Assembly: GCF_000520955.1 (NCBI RefSeq)
Contig: NZ_JACC01000007.1
Location: 62,001 to 126,000, forward strand
From: Aquimarina pacifica
Lineage (GTDB): Bacteria; Bacteroidota; Bacteroidia; Flavobacteriales; Flavobacteriaceae
Length of the DNA: 64,000 nucleotides
Direction: 5' to 3'
In this document: in pieces, positions 19,526-29,157 of the stretch
Layout: the number at the start of each line of letters is the position of its first letter
Numbering within the stretch: the first letter of the stretch is position 1
Notes under the pieces: generated by a model
What the model was told of the DNA's origin: nothing
Databases searched by the model: none
The model's input: the letters and a program-made list of their open reading frames with translations, nothing else
Position numbers and translations under genes: made by a program

Positions 19526-20437
19526 ATGGAAAAGATTTTCGAAATAAAAACAGAAACTACCTCTAATCCAGGTATTATCAAATTTGAAGCTAACTACTTT
19601 TTAACGCAACATACCAGCTATGAATTCGACAATATAGATCAGGCTAAGGAATCGCCATTAGCACAACAATTATTCTATCTACCTTTTGTAAAAAGAATTT
19701 TTATTGCTCAAAATTTTATAGCCATTGACAAATATGATATTGTAGAATGGTCAGATGTGCAGGATGAAGTGGCAGAACAAATTAAAAATTACCTTAATAG
19801 TGGTCAACCCGTTATTAGCGAAACAGATATTAAAGTTGCCAAAAAAACAGCAATTACCATATATGCAGAAAGCACTCCAAATCCAGCGGTATTAAAATTT
19901 GTTGCTAATAAAAAATTAGTAACTGCGGGACACGAGTTCAAAAATATTGATGAAGCCACAGATTCACCACTGGCTAAAGAATTGTTTCATTTTCCGTTTG
20001 TAAAAGAAGTCTACATTAGCGAGAACTATATCTCTATCAGTAAATATGACATGGCCGACTGGAACGATATCACCTTAGAGATTCGAGAATTTTTACGTAG
20101 TTATCTAGAGCAAGGAAAACCAGTTTTATCTGATAATGCCACTCTGGTCAAAAACAGTATAGAAGAGCAAGCTGATATAGATTTTGAAAAATTAGATGAC
20201 ACCTCAAAAGATATTGTAAATATTATAGAAGAATATATAAAACCTGCAGTAGCTAGCGACGGTGGTAATATTTTATTTGATTCTTATGATCCAGAAAGTA
20301 AAGCTGTAAAAGTAATCCTGCAAGGTGCATGTAGCGGATGTCCATCTTCTACCTTTACCCTAAAAAACGGAATAGAAAGTATGCTCAAAGAAATGCTAAA
20401 GGACAAAGTAGAAACAGTAGAAGCAATAAATGGGTAG
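19526..20437 (+). CDS. Nfu-type iron-sulfur scaffold protein with two N-terminal domains
   Basis: This 303-residue protein contains two consecutive Nfu N-terminal domains (about 5-95, opening ETTSNPGIIKFEAN, and 105-200, opening AESTPNPAVLKFVAN). A NifU C-terminal domain (~225-303) follows, with the Fe-S cluster cysteines C269 and C272 in GACSGCPSST. Nfu proteins carry [4Fe-4S] clusters on a dimer and pass them to target enzymes in the cytoplasm. Most have a single N domain; duplication of that domain is the notable feature. Dodecin follows 124 bases downstream on the same strand. Confidence 0.9.
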   Translation: MEKIFEIKTETTSNPGIIKFEANYFLTQHTSYEFDNIDQAKESPLAQQLFYLPFVKRIFIAQNFIAIDKYDIVEWSDVQDEVAEQIKNYLNSGQPVISETDIKVAKKTAITIYAESTPNPAVLKFVANKKLVTAGHEFKNIDEATDSPLAKELFHFPFVKEVYISENYISISKYDMADWNDITLEIREFLRSYLEQGKPVLSDNATLVKNSIEEQADIDFEKLDDTSKDIVNIIEEYIKPAVASDGGNILFDSYDPESKAVKVILQGACSGCPSSTFTLKNGIESMLKEMLKDKVETVEAING

Positions 20438-20561
20438 TTTACCGAAAAAAATTAGCTGTCATCGGAAATACTGTTAAAATATTCACTCTATTTACTTTAT
20501 TAAGAATAAACAATCCCGTATATTAGAGATTCACATAAAGTAATAACTAAAAAATATTAAA

Positions 20562-20762
20562 ATGGCAATTGTTAAAGTAATAGAGATTATTGCAAGTTCT
20601 GAAAAAGGTTGGGAAGATGCCACCAAAAATGGTATAAAACAGGCTTCAAAAACTGTAAAGAATATCAAGTCTGCTTGGGTATCTGATCAAAAAGTTATGG
20701 TAAAAGATGGTGAAATCTCTGAATATAGAATAAACCTTAAAGTGTCTTTCGAAATAAAGTAA
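20562..20762 (+). CDS. Dodecin family flavin-binding protein
   Basis: This 66-residue protein matches the dodecin family over its whole length. It opens MAIVKVIEIIASSEKGWEDA, has the helix SKTVKNIKSAWV with the flavin-stacking Trp at about residue 39, and ends in the strand EYRINLKVSFEIK. Dodecins assemble into hollow dodecamers that store riboflavin, FMN or FAD and limit photoreactive free flavin. It lies between nfu and the DUF255 gene, followed by a terminator at 20857-20885. Confidence 0.92.
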   Translation: MAIVKVIEIIASSEKGWEDATKNGIKQASKTVKNIKSAWVSDQKVMVKDGEISEYRINLKVSFEIK

Positions 20763-20856
20763 CTTAATTAAGACGTATTCAAAATTATATTCTAGTCATC
20801 TTTCTTAAATAGATACTACAAAAGGTAGTATTTAAATTTATGAAATAATATCAAAG

Positions 20857-20885
20857 AGCATCTCAATATTCTTGAGATGCTTTTT
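20857..20885 (+). terminator. Terminator after dodecin
   Basis: GCATCTCAA (20858-20866) pairs with TTGAGATGC (20872-20880) around a 5-base loop and is followed by five T. Confidence 0.85.
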
Positions 20886-20916
20886 ATACTTTTATACTAT
20901 ATTAAAATTATCCTAA

Positions 20917-23019
20917 ATGAAATACTGGTTTCTACTGTTATCTATCCTTGCCATTTCTTGTACAAGTCAAAAAAAAACTCCCATGCCAGAACATGAATAC
21001 ACAAATGACTTAATTGAGGAAACGAGTCCTTATTTATTGCAACACGCTCATAACCCTGTTAATTGGAAACCCTGGGGAGAAGAAGCACTACAGCAAGCAA
21101 AAAAAGAAAATAAACTAATCATTGTAAGTATAGGATATGCTGCATGCCATTGGTGTCATGTGATGGAACATGAAAGTTTTGAAGATCCAAAGGTTGCAGA
21201 AATTATGAATACTCATTTTATTAATATTAAAGTAGATCGCGAAGAACGTCCCGATGTCGATCAAGTATATATGAGTGCGGTACAATTAATGACAGGTAGT
21301 GGCGGATGGCCCCTTAATACAATTACATTACCAGACGGAAGACCTGTTTGGGGTGGGACTTATTTTAAAAAAGGCGCATGGATTGATGCACTAAAGCAAA
21401 TGGCTGATTTACATCAAAAACAACCAGAAAAATTAATTGATTATGCATCAAAACTCGAACAAGGGATTAAAGCAACCTCTATCGTAGAAGTAAACACAGA
21501 AGAAGTTAATTTTAATAAAGAGTTTATTGATTCCTCAGTAAATGAATGGAGTACACACTTTGATCACCAAAAAGGAGGTACAAAACGAGTACCAAAATTT
21601 ATGATGCCCAATAATTATCAATTTTTACTTAGGTATGCATATCAAACCAAGGATGAAGAATTATTGACTTTTGTAAAAAATACATTAACAAAGATATCCT
21701 ATGGAGGCGTTTATGATCATGTTGGAGGAGGTTTTTCTAGATATTCTACTGATGATAAATGGCATGTACCCCATTTTGAAAAAATGTTATATGACAACGC
21801 CCAGTTAGTGAGTCTATATTCTGACGCATATTTGATTACCAAAGACCTTTGGTTCAAAAACGTAGTATATGAGACATTAGATTTTGTATCAAGAGAACTA
21901 ACTAATGAAGAAGGTGCTTTTTATTCATCATTAGATGCTGATAGTACAACGGCAGAGGGCGAATTAGAAGAAGGTGCATTTTATGTATGGACTAAGGAAG
22001 AGCTTAAAAGGCTTTTAGAAGATGATTACGAACTTTTCTCTAATTACTACAACATAAGTTCGTACGGCTTCTGGGAAAAAGATAATTATGTCCTCATTAG
22101 AAAAGACAGCAATTCTGCATTTTGTGCTCAGTATAAAATTGACAATAAAACATTGCAAGCAAAACTTGCTTATTGGAAAAACCATCTTCTTGATGAGCGT
22201 TCTAAACGTTCAAGACCTCGATTAGATGACAAAACATTAACCTCCTGGAACGGATTAATGATCAAGGGATATCTTGATGCCTATAGAGTCTTTGGAGAAC
22301 AAAGGTTTTTAGACGCAGCTCTAAAAAACGCAGAATTCATTAAAAAGAATCAGTTAAATAAGGACCACTCCTTATTTCATAATTACAAAAACGGAAAAAG
22401 TAGTGTTAATGGATATTTAGAAGATTATGCCACCATTATAGAGGCTTTTATTAACCTGTATCAAAATACATTTGATCAAAAATGGCTCAATGCGTCAAAA
22501 CAACTTACCGAATATGCACTAACCCATTTTTATGATAAAGAGAAAAATATATTTTACTTTACGTCTGATAAGGATCCTGACCTAATAACCCGAACTGTAG
22601 AATCAAGTGATAATGTTATTCCTGCTTCTAATTCTATTATGGCAAAAAATTTATATTTATTATCTCATTATTATGATCGATCAGACTATAAAGAAATAAG
22701 TAAGTATATGCTTCATAATATTAAACCAGAAATCAAATCATATGCATCTGGGTATTCTAATTGGTTAGATCTTATGCTTAACTTTTCGTTCGATTTTTAT
22801 GAGATAGTAATCATTGGTGAAAATGCCAAAACCAAACTTAAAGAATTTAATACAAGCTATATTCCAAATAAATTAATAGCAGGTGGTATATCAAACTCTG
22901 AGCAAGTTTTGTTAAAAAATAGATTTGTCGAAGAAAAAACACTCATTTATACTTGTGTCAATAATGCCTGTAAATTTCCTGTAGAAGAAATAGACAAAGT
23001 TCTTAAAATAATACAATGA
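20917..23019 (+). CDS. DUF255 thioredoxin-like lipoprotein (YyaL/SPATA20 family)
   Basis: This 700-residue protein has a lipoprotein signal (lipobox AISC, C15) and a DUF255 domain (~28-190). The family signature [13 protein letters not shown] and the thioredoxin-like redox motif ACHWCHVM (C77, C80) are clear. DREERPDVD and GSGGWPLN follow, as usual in this family. The rest (~200-690) is an (alpha/alpha)6-barrel resembling N-acylglucosamine epimerases and glycosidases. The biochemical activity of the family is not settled. Homologues are often cytoplasmic, so the lipid anchor, placing the CHWCH motif outside the cytoplasm, is worth noting. The gene stands alone between a terminator and a 312-base spacer. 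Confidence 0.9.
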   Translation: MKYWFLLLSILAISCTSQKKTPMPEHEYTNDLIEETSPYLLQHAHNPVNWKPWGEEALQQAKKENKLIIVSIGYAACHWCHVMEHESFEDPKVAEIMNTHFINIKVDREERPDVDQVYMSAVQLMTGSGGWPLNTITLPDGRPVWGGTYFKKGAWIDALKQMADLHQKQPEKLIDYASKLEQGIKATSIVEVNTEEVNFNKEFIDSSVNEWSTHFDHQKGGTKRVPKFMMPNNYQFLLRYAYQTKDEELLTFVKNTLTKISYGGVYDHVGGGFSRYSTDDKWHVPHFEKMLYDNAQLVSLYSDAYLITKDLWFKNVVYETLDFVSRELTNEEGAFYSSLDADSTTAEGELEEGAFYVWTKEELKRLLEDDYELFSNYYNISSYGFWEKDNYVLIRKDSNSAFCAQYKIDNKTLQAKLAYWKNHLLDERSKRSRPRLDDKTLTSWNGLMIKGYLDAYRVFGEQRFLDAALKNAEFIKKNQLNKDHSLFHNYKNGKSSVNGYLEDYATIIEAFINLYQNTFDQKWLNASKQLTEYALTHFYDKEKNIFYFTSDKDPDLITRTVESSDNVIPASNSIMAKNLYLLSHYYDRSDYKEISKYMLHNIKPEIKSYASGYSNWLDLMLNFSFDFYEIVIIGENAKTKLKEFNTSYIPNKLIAGGISNSEQVLLKNRFVEEKTLIYTCVNNACKFPVEEIDKVLKIIQ

Positions 23020-23331
23020 CAAACTAACACTTGTTATACTTGAAAATCAAATTTTTAGAATTAAAAAAAACGTTTTCGCTCTTAAAACTCGTCGTTTTTG
23101 GTGATTTTCTTTACTAAAAAGCACTTCTATTTCACTCAAATTGTTCTTTTTTACGGTTTTACCGTAAATATTTTATGCGAATAAACTGTTAAAATTACTG
23201 TTTTTCTTATTATTTTTCGGTGATTTAAGTGATTTTAGTTAAAATTCCGTAAAAGTTATCAGCTAAAACCCTTATTCATTGCTTATATCCAAGCATTTAG
23301 CTACTTTTATAAAACCTAAATCTATTGAATT
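23020..23331. other. AT-rich spacer with a hairpin
   Basis: The 312 bases hold no gene. TTTACGG (23150-23156) and CCGTAAA (23162-23168) form an inverted repeat around a 5-base loop, and a further CCGTAAA occurs near 23247. The hairpin is followed by TATTTTA, so it may be a weak terminator for the DUF255 gene or an operator for the next gene. Confidence 0.3.
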
Positions 23332-24048
23332 ATGAAAAAAACTTTACTCTTATTTTGTGCCCTAATCTCAACTACTTTAGTAGCACAATTACCGCGAAAT
23401 TTACTTGTTTCTACCGAAAAAATTACCATGTATGATGAATACGAGGGTAGTATATATATGAAGAGTCGTTACAAAGAATCAAGTGTTATTGACGAAAAAT
23501 CAGGAACATTTGATGCAAAGTTAAAGTATAATGTATATAGTGACGCTCTAGAATTTACAACCCCATCAAACGAATTATTTGCCATTACTCAGAGTCCTAC
23601 TATTCACGCAAGAATAGATGGTGATTATTTTTACTATTGTAATTTTAAAAATCAAAGAGGAATGAATAAAGATGGTTATTACATTCTTGTAGAACTTAAC
23701 GACAGATATCGTATTTACAAAAAGTTAACTACAGATATTATAGATCCTGTTGCACAAACATCAATGGTTAAAAAATCTACCGATGGTGAAGATGTAGGAA
23801 AGGTTAAAATTGCAACCACCTATTATCTTGAGGAATCAGGTGTGATTATGGAGCTACCTATGAACAAAAAAGAAATGCTTGCTGCATTCAACGATAAGGA
23901 AAATGAATTAGAGCAATATTTGAAAAAAGAGAAACTTCGTCTTAGAAAGGAAGAGGATCTAATTCGCTTAGTAGCTCGCTACAATGCCTTGAAGAGTTCT
24001 GACTCAGGAATATCAAGAAGCTTACTAAGCAACTCAGGAACAAACTAA
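23332..24048 (+). CDS. Secreted protein of unknown function
   Basis: I do not recognise this 238-residue protein. It has a clear signal peptide (MKKTLLLFCALIS, cleaved after LVAQ). It continues with a beta-rich body (~25-160: YDEYEGSIYMKSRYKES, GDYFYYCNF) and ends in a charged helical segment (~180-225, KKEKLRLRKEEDLIRLVARYN) and a Ser-rich tail. There is one Cys in the mature part and no lipobox. No transmembrane segment other than the signal is visible. It is monocistronic, with a strong terminator downstream. A periplasmic or surface role is the most that can be inferred. Confidence 0.75.
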   Translation: MKKTLLLFCALISTTLVAQLPRNLLVSTEKITMYDEYEGSIYMKSRYKESSVIDEKSGTFDAKLKYNVYSDALEFTTPSNELFAITQSPTIHARIDGDYFYYCNFKNQRGMNKDGYYILVELNDRYRIYKKLTTDIIDPVAQTSMVKKSTDGEDVGKVKIATTYYLEESGVIMELPMNKKEMLAAFNDKENELEQYLKKEKLRLRKEEDLIRLVARYNALKSSDSGISRSLLSNSGTN

Positions 24049-24101
24049 CAACTGATTCAATAGGTAGTATATGGTTATATACTTACATTAATAAAAACGC
24101 G

Positions 24102-24138
24102 ATACCATCTGTAGCATATACAGGTGGTATTTTTTTTC
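24102..24138 (+). terminator. Terminator after the unknown secreted protein gene
   Basis: A 12-bp stem (ATACCATCTGTA 24102-24113 with TACAGGTGGTAT 24119-24130, one G:U pair) with a 5-base loop is followed by a run of T. Confidence 0.85.
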
Positions 24139-24201
24139 AAAATAGTTAGTCCTAATATTATTTTCTAAAGTGAAATTTTATTGAATAGTAAACAAACTAG
24201 A

Positions 24202-24867
24202 CTATCCAGCCACAAAATCCTTTAAATAGTATGGCTCAAAATAACCAACATCCTCAAAATCCTTGTTCAAAAACTTAGCATAACTTAATACCCCCATTTC
24301 TTTTGCTGAAGGTAATTTGTTCGTAATAAATACCGCATCACTGTAAGTACAAATAGTAGTATATTTATCAACACCATTTCCTATAAAATATACTTTTTTA
24401 TCCGTTAAAAACGGAAGAAAAGAAGTGTCAGTAAGTATCTCGGCCTTTGTTTCTCTGACTTGCTTATTAGAGTCAGAAGAGAAAACTGCAGAATACACCT
24501 CCATTCTTCTCGCATCTATCATTGGAATTACATAATTCTCATCTTGATCCTCTACTTGTAAAGCTAATGATTGTAAGGTCGATATTGCAATCAGCGGAAT
24601 ATCTAGTGCATAACACAACCCTTTTGCTGCGGATACTCCAATCCTAAGTCCTGTATAGGACCCAGGGCCCATACTTACAGCTACAGCCGAAAGATCTTTA
24701 AGAGACAATCCTGCTTCTTTTACAACTTTATCGATAAAATTATGGAGTTGTTCTGCATGAGAATATGTAGTATTATAATCTTCCTCTAAATTTACTATTT
24801 CGGATCCTTTTGCTACGGCAACAGAACAATTAGTAGTAGAAGTTTCTATACAAAGAATGTAGTCCAT
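24202..24867 (-). CDS. tsaB: tRNA threonylcarbamoyladenosine biosynthesis protein TsaB
   Basis: TsaB is the inactive-homologue partner of TsaD in the complex that makes the t6A modification at position 37 of ANN-decoding tRNAs. The 221-residue length fits. Visible signatures are the N-terminal ASKHA strand CIETSTTNCSVAV, HAEQLHNFID, and the conserved block VSMGPGSYTGLRIGVS followed by AKGLCYAL. The gene is the last of a minus-strand set, 116 bases after tolC, with a housekeeping role unrelated to efflux. Confidence 0.95.
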   Translation of the reverse strand: MDYILCIETSTTNCSVAVAKGSEIVNLEEDYNTTYSHAEQLHNFIDKVVKEAGLSLKDLSAVAVSMGPGSYTGLRIGVSAAKGLCYALDIPLIAISTLQSLALQVEDQDENYVIPMIDARRMEVYSAVFSSDSNKQVRETKAEILTDTSFLPFLTDKKVYFIGNGVDKYTTICTYSDAVFITNKLPSAKEMGVLSYAKFLNKDFEDVGYFEPYYLKDFVAG

Positions 24868-24983
24868 CTTTTCAAAAAAATTTGTTCAAAGATACTCTAA
24901 TTAACCATATTATACTCGCACAAATACGAAACTAACAACACTTAATAAACTATCCAGAAAACCTGATAGATACCTCCTGCCCG

Positions 24984-26420
24984 TTAGAGTTTAATATCTG
25001 CCACTTTTATACCAAAATAAAGCTCAAGTACTTTTAATTTAAAAATGTAGTCAAACTTGTTTTGTACTTCCTGACTTTGCGCATTTTCGAGTCTAAACTT
25101 TGATTGGTTAAAATCAAATGCATTGGTTAATCCTACATCATATCGATCCTTAGCATATTCATAAGCTCTTTCTTGGGCCTTTACTGATACCTGAGCAGCT
25201 TCAAACGCTTCTGCAGCTCCCTTTGCATCTAAATAAGCTTGATACACATTACTATCAAGATCTAGCTCTGCCTGCTCTAATTGAAACTCGGTTCTTTTGA
25301 CATTAATCTTACTTCTTTTAACAGCATTTTTTACAGAAAACCCATTAAATATAGGAACTGAAAGAGAAACTCCGTAGTTCAAACTATAATTATCAGAAAA
25401 TTGATCAAAAACTGGAGAAGGATTACCGATTATTGGGTTTCCTGAAGTATCTACACCAATAAGTCTTTCTGCATCTGTTTCAAAAGTACTAACCCCAAAG
25501 GAACCTGTCAATGTAGGGTAATATCCTGCTTTGGCGATTTCTACATCTTTTTCTGCAATTAACTTACTCTGCTCTGCAATTTGAACTTCGTATCTTGCCT
25601 CTCTTGCTCTAGACCTTATTTCATCAATGGGTTTATCTAAAATATCCGCATTAGGGACCAAGTATTCCTGTTCTGCTATATTAAACTTCTCGTAGTCCTT
25701 TATCAAAAGAGTTTGAGCTAAACTAATTAAAGAAATTTGTACTGCATTTTCTGCTTGAACTATTCGTGTTAGTTCATCTGCCGAAGTGGCTTCTATCTCT
25801 AAAAGATCTCCTTGCGGTAAAACCCCCGCTTCTACAAGATCTTGTGTTCTTTGTTGTTGCTCTAGGGTAATCTCATGTTGTTTTTGAATTACCTTTAGAG
25901 ACTCTTTATTTAATAAAACTTGCAAATAACTATTTGCTACGAATAATGCAATATCATCTTTAGACTTTCCTAAATTATATTTACTCAAGAGTATATTTAG
26001 CTTAGCTCGCTGAAGTTGGCGTAAATTACTTAATCCATCAAAAATTGTAATTCCGGTGCTTGCCCCATAAGATGAACTTCGAAATGTTTGAATACTATTA
26101 GTTCCCGTCTGAGGGTCATTTGCCAATCCCGAACTCCAGGAATTAGAAGCCGAAGCATTTAACGAAGGTAAGAAATTACCTATGGCATCTAATTTATCAA
26201 TCTTTGTAGTTTCGAGATCCAATGCAGATTGTTTTATCGAGATATTATTCTCTAATGCGTACTCAACGCATTCTCTCAAAGTCCAATTCTTTTCTTGTGC
26301 ATATGAAGATATCCCTATAAAAAACACAAAACACACTTGTAACGTTCTTATAATCATTTTTTTAGTACTTAAATCACTTTTTTGAATAGAAAACTTGTTC
26401 TTATTTTTTATTATTTTCAT
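24984..26420 (-). CDS. TolC family outer membrane efflux protein
   Basis: This is the outer-membrane channel of a tripartite exporter, up to 478 residues. The signal peptide is more compact if translation starts at the internal ATG at 26357 (MIIRTLQVCFVFFIG, cleaved after SSYAQ). The body shows two repeated outer membrane efflux domains (about 55-240 and 270-465), starting with the family pattern NWTLRECVEYALENNISIKQ. The second repeat ends with ERAYEYAKDRYDVGLTNAFDFNQ. It belongs with the HlyD, MacB-type permease and ATPase genes upstream. However, a 302-base gap with inverted repeats separates it from the HlyD gene, so it may have its own promoter. Confidence 0.92.
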   Translation of the reverse strand: MKIIKNKNKFSIQKSDLSTKKMIIRTLQVCFVFFIGISSYAQEKNWTLRECVEYALENNISIKQSALDLETTKIDKLDAIGNFLPSLNASASNSWSSGLANDPQTGTNSIQTFRSSSYGASTGITIFDGLSNLRQLQRAKLNILLSKYNLGKSKDDIALFVANSYLQVLLNKESLKVIQKQHEITLEQQQRTQDLVEAGVLPQGDLLEIEATSADELTRIVQAENAVQISLISLAQTLLIKDYEKFNIAEQEYLVPNADILDKPIDEIRSRAREARYEVQIAEQSKLIAEKDVEIAKAGYYPTLTGSFGVSTFETDAERLIGVDTSGNPIIGNPSPVFDQFSDNYSLNYGVSLSVPIFNGFSVKNAVKRSKINVKRTEFQLEQAELDLDSNVYQAYLDAKGAAEAFEAAQVSVKAQERAYEYAKDRYDVGLTNAFDFNQSKFRLENAQSQEVQNKFDYIFKLKVLELYFGIKVADIKL

Positions 26421-26722
26421 TAGCCAAAATTTAGTAGTGCCCTGAAGTTTATAAATCAGTTTTAATTTCTTGACACGTCACAGTCGCATTTTTATTTATA
26501 TAATGAGAGTTCTATTATTTTAAGCCTAGTTCTCAATACTTGTATTTAACAATATTGTATAAGTAACTCTTCTACTAATATTGTTACATGTTTTTTATTA
26601 AAGTTTGTATTTATTTATCTAATACCATAAATCAAATCCGAACATCTTAAAATCGAAATAAGACACAAACAACTAAAAAACAAACCTTTAAGCCTCAATT
26701 AATAGCCACTTTTATATTGGTA
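26421..26722. promoter_or_regulatory. Spacer upstream of tolC with inverted repeats
   Basis: This 302-base gap lies inside an otherwise tight efflux operon. TAACAATATT (26547-26556) and AATATTGTTA (26577-26586) form a perfect 10-bp inverted repeat with a 20-base spacer, and the left arm overlaps the palindrome ACAATATTGT (26549-26558). TGACACGTCA (26471-26480) lies ~50 bases before the tolC start. These could be operators of a tolC-specific promoter; no regulator gene is next to them. Confidence 0.3.
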
Positions 26723-27844
26723 TTAATTATTTTTATTTTCTGCATCTCTTTTTATAGGCTCTGTTTTATTCCAGACCTTTATCTCATCTTCCTCTGTGAT
26801 ACCAGAAGTAATTTCGACATTAATACCATCAGACAACCCTATTCTTATCTCTCTTTTTTCGAATTCCTGATCACCAGTTTTAATCTCTACAAAGGGGTCT
26901 CCGTTTTCTTCATCAAACTGCAACAATGCTTCTTTAATAGCCAAAACATTATCCTTAGTACCTAATATCATAGCAGCATTGGCACTATAACCAGCTCTTA
27001 TAAAATAAGAATCATCTAAATACACTTCACCTTCGATTTTAAATTGTACTGCTCCTTGTTCTTCGGTTCCTTTAGGAGCTACAAATTTTAGTTTTGCCTC
27101 AAATTCTTTATCCCGAATTGCGCCTAAACTTACCTTAAGAGGCATTCCTATCTTAAGCTTGCTTACTTCTGCTTCATCTACCTTTCCTTCAAAAATCATT
27201 TTATCAAGATCTGCAATACTTGCCACCGTAGTCCCATCATTAAAATTGTTACTTTGTATTACCTGATCGCCTTCTTCTACTGGAATTTCTAAAACGGTAC
27301 CAGAAACCGATGCTCTTACATTAGTTATAGCTTGGGCACCTCCTGTTGAACCCTGACGAATTATTTGTAGATCGTTTGCAGCGTTTCTGACCTCTTGTTC
27401 TGCCTGGTTATAACGTAATTTTATATTCTGAAAATCCTGAGTGGATATTACTCCTTTATCAAACAGCGCCTTATTACGATTATATTCTTGCTGTGAATTA
27501 TCTAGTGCTATTCTAGCATTTTGTACTCGTCCTCTAGCACTATTCAATGATTGTTCATTTGGCACAACTTTTACCTTTGCTATTAAATCACCCGTTTTTA
27601 TGAAATCCCCTTCTTTGACAAATATTTTCTCAATAATTCCTGATACTTGAGGCTTTATTTCTACCTCTTCTTCGGGAATCACTTTTCCCGTGGCGACGGT
27701 TTTCTCCTCTATCGATGTCTTAAATGCTTTTTCTGTAGTAAATGTAATCGGTGATTTACTATTAGAATCGATAAGATATTTACCAGAAAAACCTAGTAAA
27801 GCACCCAAAATTACTAGTGCAAAAATTTTAAAAAACTTTTTCAT
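26723..27844 (-). CDS. HlyD/MacA family periplasmic adaptor of an ABC exporter
   Basis: This 373-residue membrane fusion protein links the inner-membrane ABC transporter to the TolC channel. There is an N-terminal membrane anchor (IFALVILGALLGFSG). A biotinyl-lipoyl-like half follows (VATGKVIPEEEVEIKPQVSGIIEKIFVKEG), then a short alpha hairpin (~95-150), the second lipoyl half (RASVSGTVLEIPVEEGD) and beta-barrel domains. It lies 31 bases downstream of the second permease gene. As in MacA, the adaptor is expected to regulate ATPase activity. The substrate could be a peptide, lipopeptide or macrolide-like drug; the sequence does not say which. Confidence 0.93.
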   Translation of the reverse strand: MKKFFKIFALVILGALLGFSGKYLIDSNSKSPITFTTEKAFKTSIEEKTVATGKVIPEEEVEIKPQVSGIIEKIFVKEGDFIKTGDLIAKVKVVPNEQSLNSARGRVQNARIALDNSQQEYNRNKALFDKGVISTQDFQNIKLRYNQAEQEVRNAANDLQIIRQGSTGGAQAITNVRASVSGTVLEIPVEEGDQVIQSNNFNDGTTVASIADLDKMIFEGKVDEAEVSKLKIGMPLKVSLGAIRDKEFEAKLKFVAPKGTEEQGAVQFKIEGEVYLDDSYFIRAGYSANAAMILGTKDNVLAIKEALLQFDEENGDPFVEIKTGDQEFEKREIRIGLSDGINVEITSGITEEDEIKVWNKTEPIKRDAENKNN

Positions 27845-27875
27845 TTTGATTGATTATTTCTTTTTGATTGTTACT

Positions 27876-29138
27876 TTATTCTTCCCTTAATGCTTCTATG
27901 GGTTTTATACTAACAGCTTTTTGAGCTGGTATTAATCCTATTAATGTACCCAGTACCACAATAGACAATAATGCCCCGACTACAGCAAAAAAATCTACAG
28001 TAGGGTTAAGAATAGGTATATCCTCATTGGTTCCTATTGCGTTATTAATCCCCCAAAGCAGCATAGTTCCTAATATAAAACCTGTCAATCCTGCTACAAA
28101 GGTGAGTAAAATAGACTCTAACATAATTTGTCCTCTAACCTCTCCTGGCGTTGCACCCAAAGCTCTTCGCACACCTATTTCTCGGGTTCGTTCTTTTACT
28201 GTAATTAACAAAACATTACCTATGGCAATGACTCCTGCAATAAGTGTTGCAATTCCTACAATGTATGTAATCAAACGCATGCCTGTAAGAAATCCATTTG
28301 TTTTGGCAACTGCTTCTCCCATATTAAAACTCCCAAATGCCTGATCATCTGCCTGATGCACATCGTGTAATTGCTTTAATTTTGTTTTTATGGTAGCCTC
28401 TGTTTGAACAATATCTTTATCTGGCTTTGCAGTGATTACCATCCAGGAAATCTTCTTTCCTTGATTAAAAATCCCTTGAAAAGTTGTAAACGGAAGAAAA
28501 ATAGAGTCATCTCCTTCGAATCCCATTTGCGTCGGCTTATATACACCAATTACTTTAAAATAAATACCATTGACTTGCACATAATCCCCGATAGCGTTTT
28601 CGTCCTTCTCATAAAACTGCTTATAAATATCTTCGCCAATAACACATACCTTCCTTTGGTATTTAATATCTTCCTCATTAATAAAACGCCCCCCGTCAAA
28701 GATCTTTTTCTTTGACACTTTATCTATTGTAGGATAATCTCCGTATACCGAAAATGCACCTGATTTTGAACCTCTCACAAATTGACCGGGAGGTGTCCCC
28801 CAACGTCCTGTAACATTTCTGGGAGCTATATATTCTATATCATCAATCTGTGATTTTAGAACATCAACATCATCTAGTGTTAATTGGATCCCTTTACCTC
28901 TTTTAAACCCCTTGTTAGGCATACTGGTTTGTTCTCCCCAAACAAACATTGTATTGGTTGCAAAATCATTAAACTGACTTCTAAAACTATTATCTAATCC
29001 TTTGGCCATTCCCAAAAGAAACACAAACAAAAAGACACCCCATGTAACACCACTAATAGTAATAATAGTTCGTATCTTATTTTTGCGAATAGCACCATAT
29101 ATTTCTTGCCAGGTATCTCGTTCGAAAATAAATTTCAT
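27876..29138 (-). CDS. MacB-type ABC transporter permease (second of two)
   Basis: This FtsX/MacB permease has about 420 residues. The frame is open from 29177, but the ATG at 29138 (MKFIFERDTWQEIYGAI) matches the start of the paralogue upstream and removes an overlap. The N-terminal TM helix (~25-45) is followed by a MacB periplasmic core domain. Three C-terminal helices make up the FtsX domain (~295-420; VKERTREIGVRRALGATPGEV is the coupling-helix motif). No ATPase domain is fused. With the preceding permease it could form a heterodimer around the shared ATPase, whereas E. coli MacB is a homodimer with fused ATPase. Confidence 0.93.
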   Translation of the reverse strand: MKFIFERDTWQEIYGAIRKNKIRTIITISGVTWGVFLFVFLLGMAKGLDNSFRSQFNDFATNTMFVWGEQTSMPNKGFKRGKGIQLTLDDVDVLKSQIDDIEYIAPRNVTGRWGTPPGQFVRGSKSGAFSVYGDYPTIDKVSKKKIFDGGRFINEEDIKYQRKVCVIGEDIYKQFYEKDENAIGDYVQVNGIYFKVIGVYKPTQMGFEGDDSIFLPFTTFQGIFNQGKKISWMVITAKPDKDIVQTEATIKTKLKQLHDVHQADDQAFGSFNMGEAVAKTNGFLTGMRLITYIVGIATLIAGVIAIGNVLLITVKERTREIGVRRALGATPGEVRGQIMLESILLTFVAGLTGFILGTMLLWGINNAIGTNEDIPILNPTVDFFAVVGALLSIVVLGTLIGLIPAQKAVSIKPIEALREE

Positions 29139-29157
29139 ACCAAAATAGTTTTTTAAA

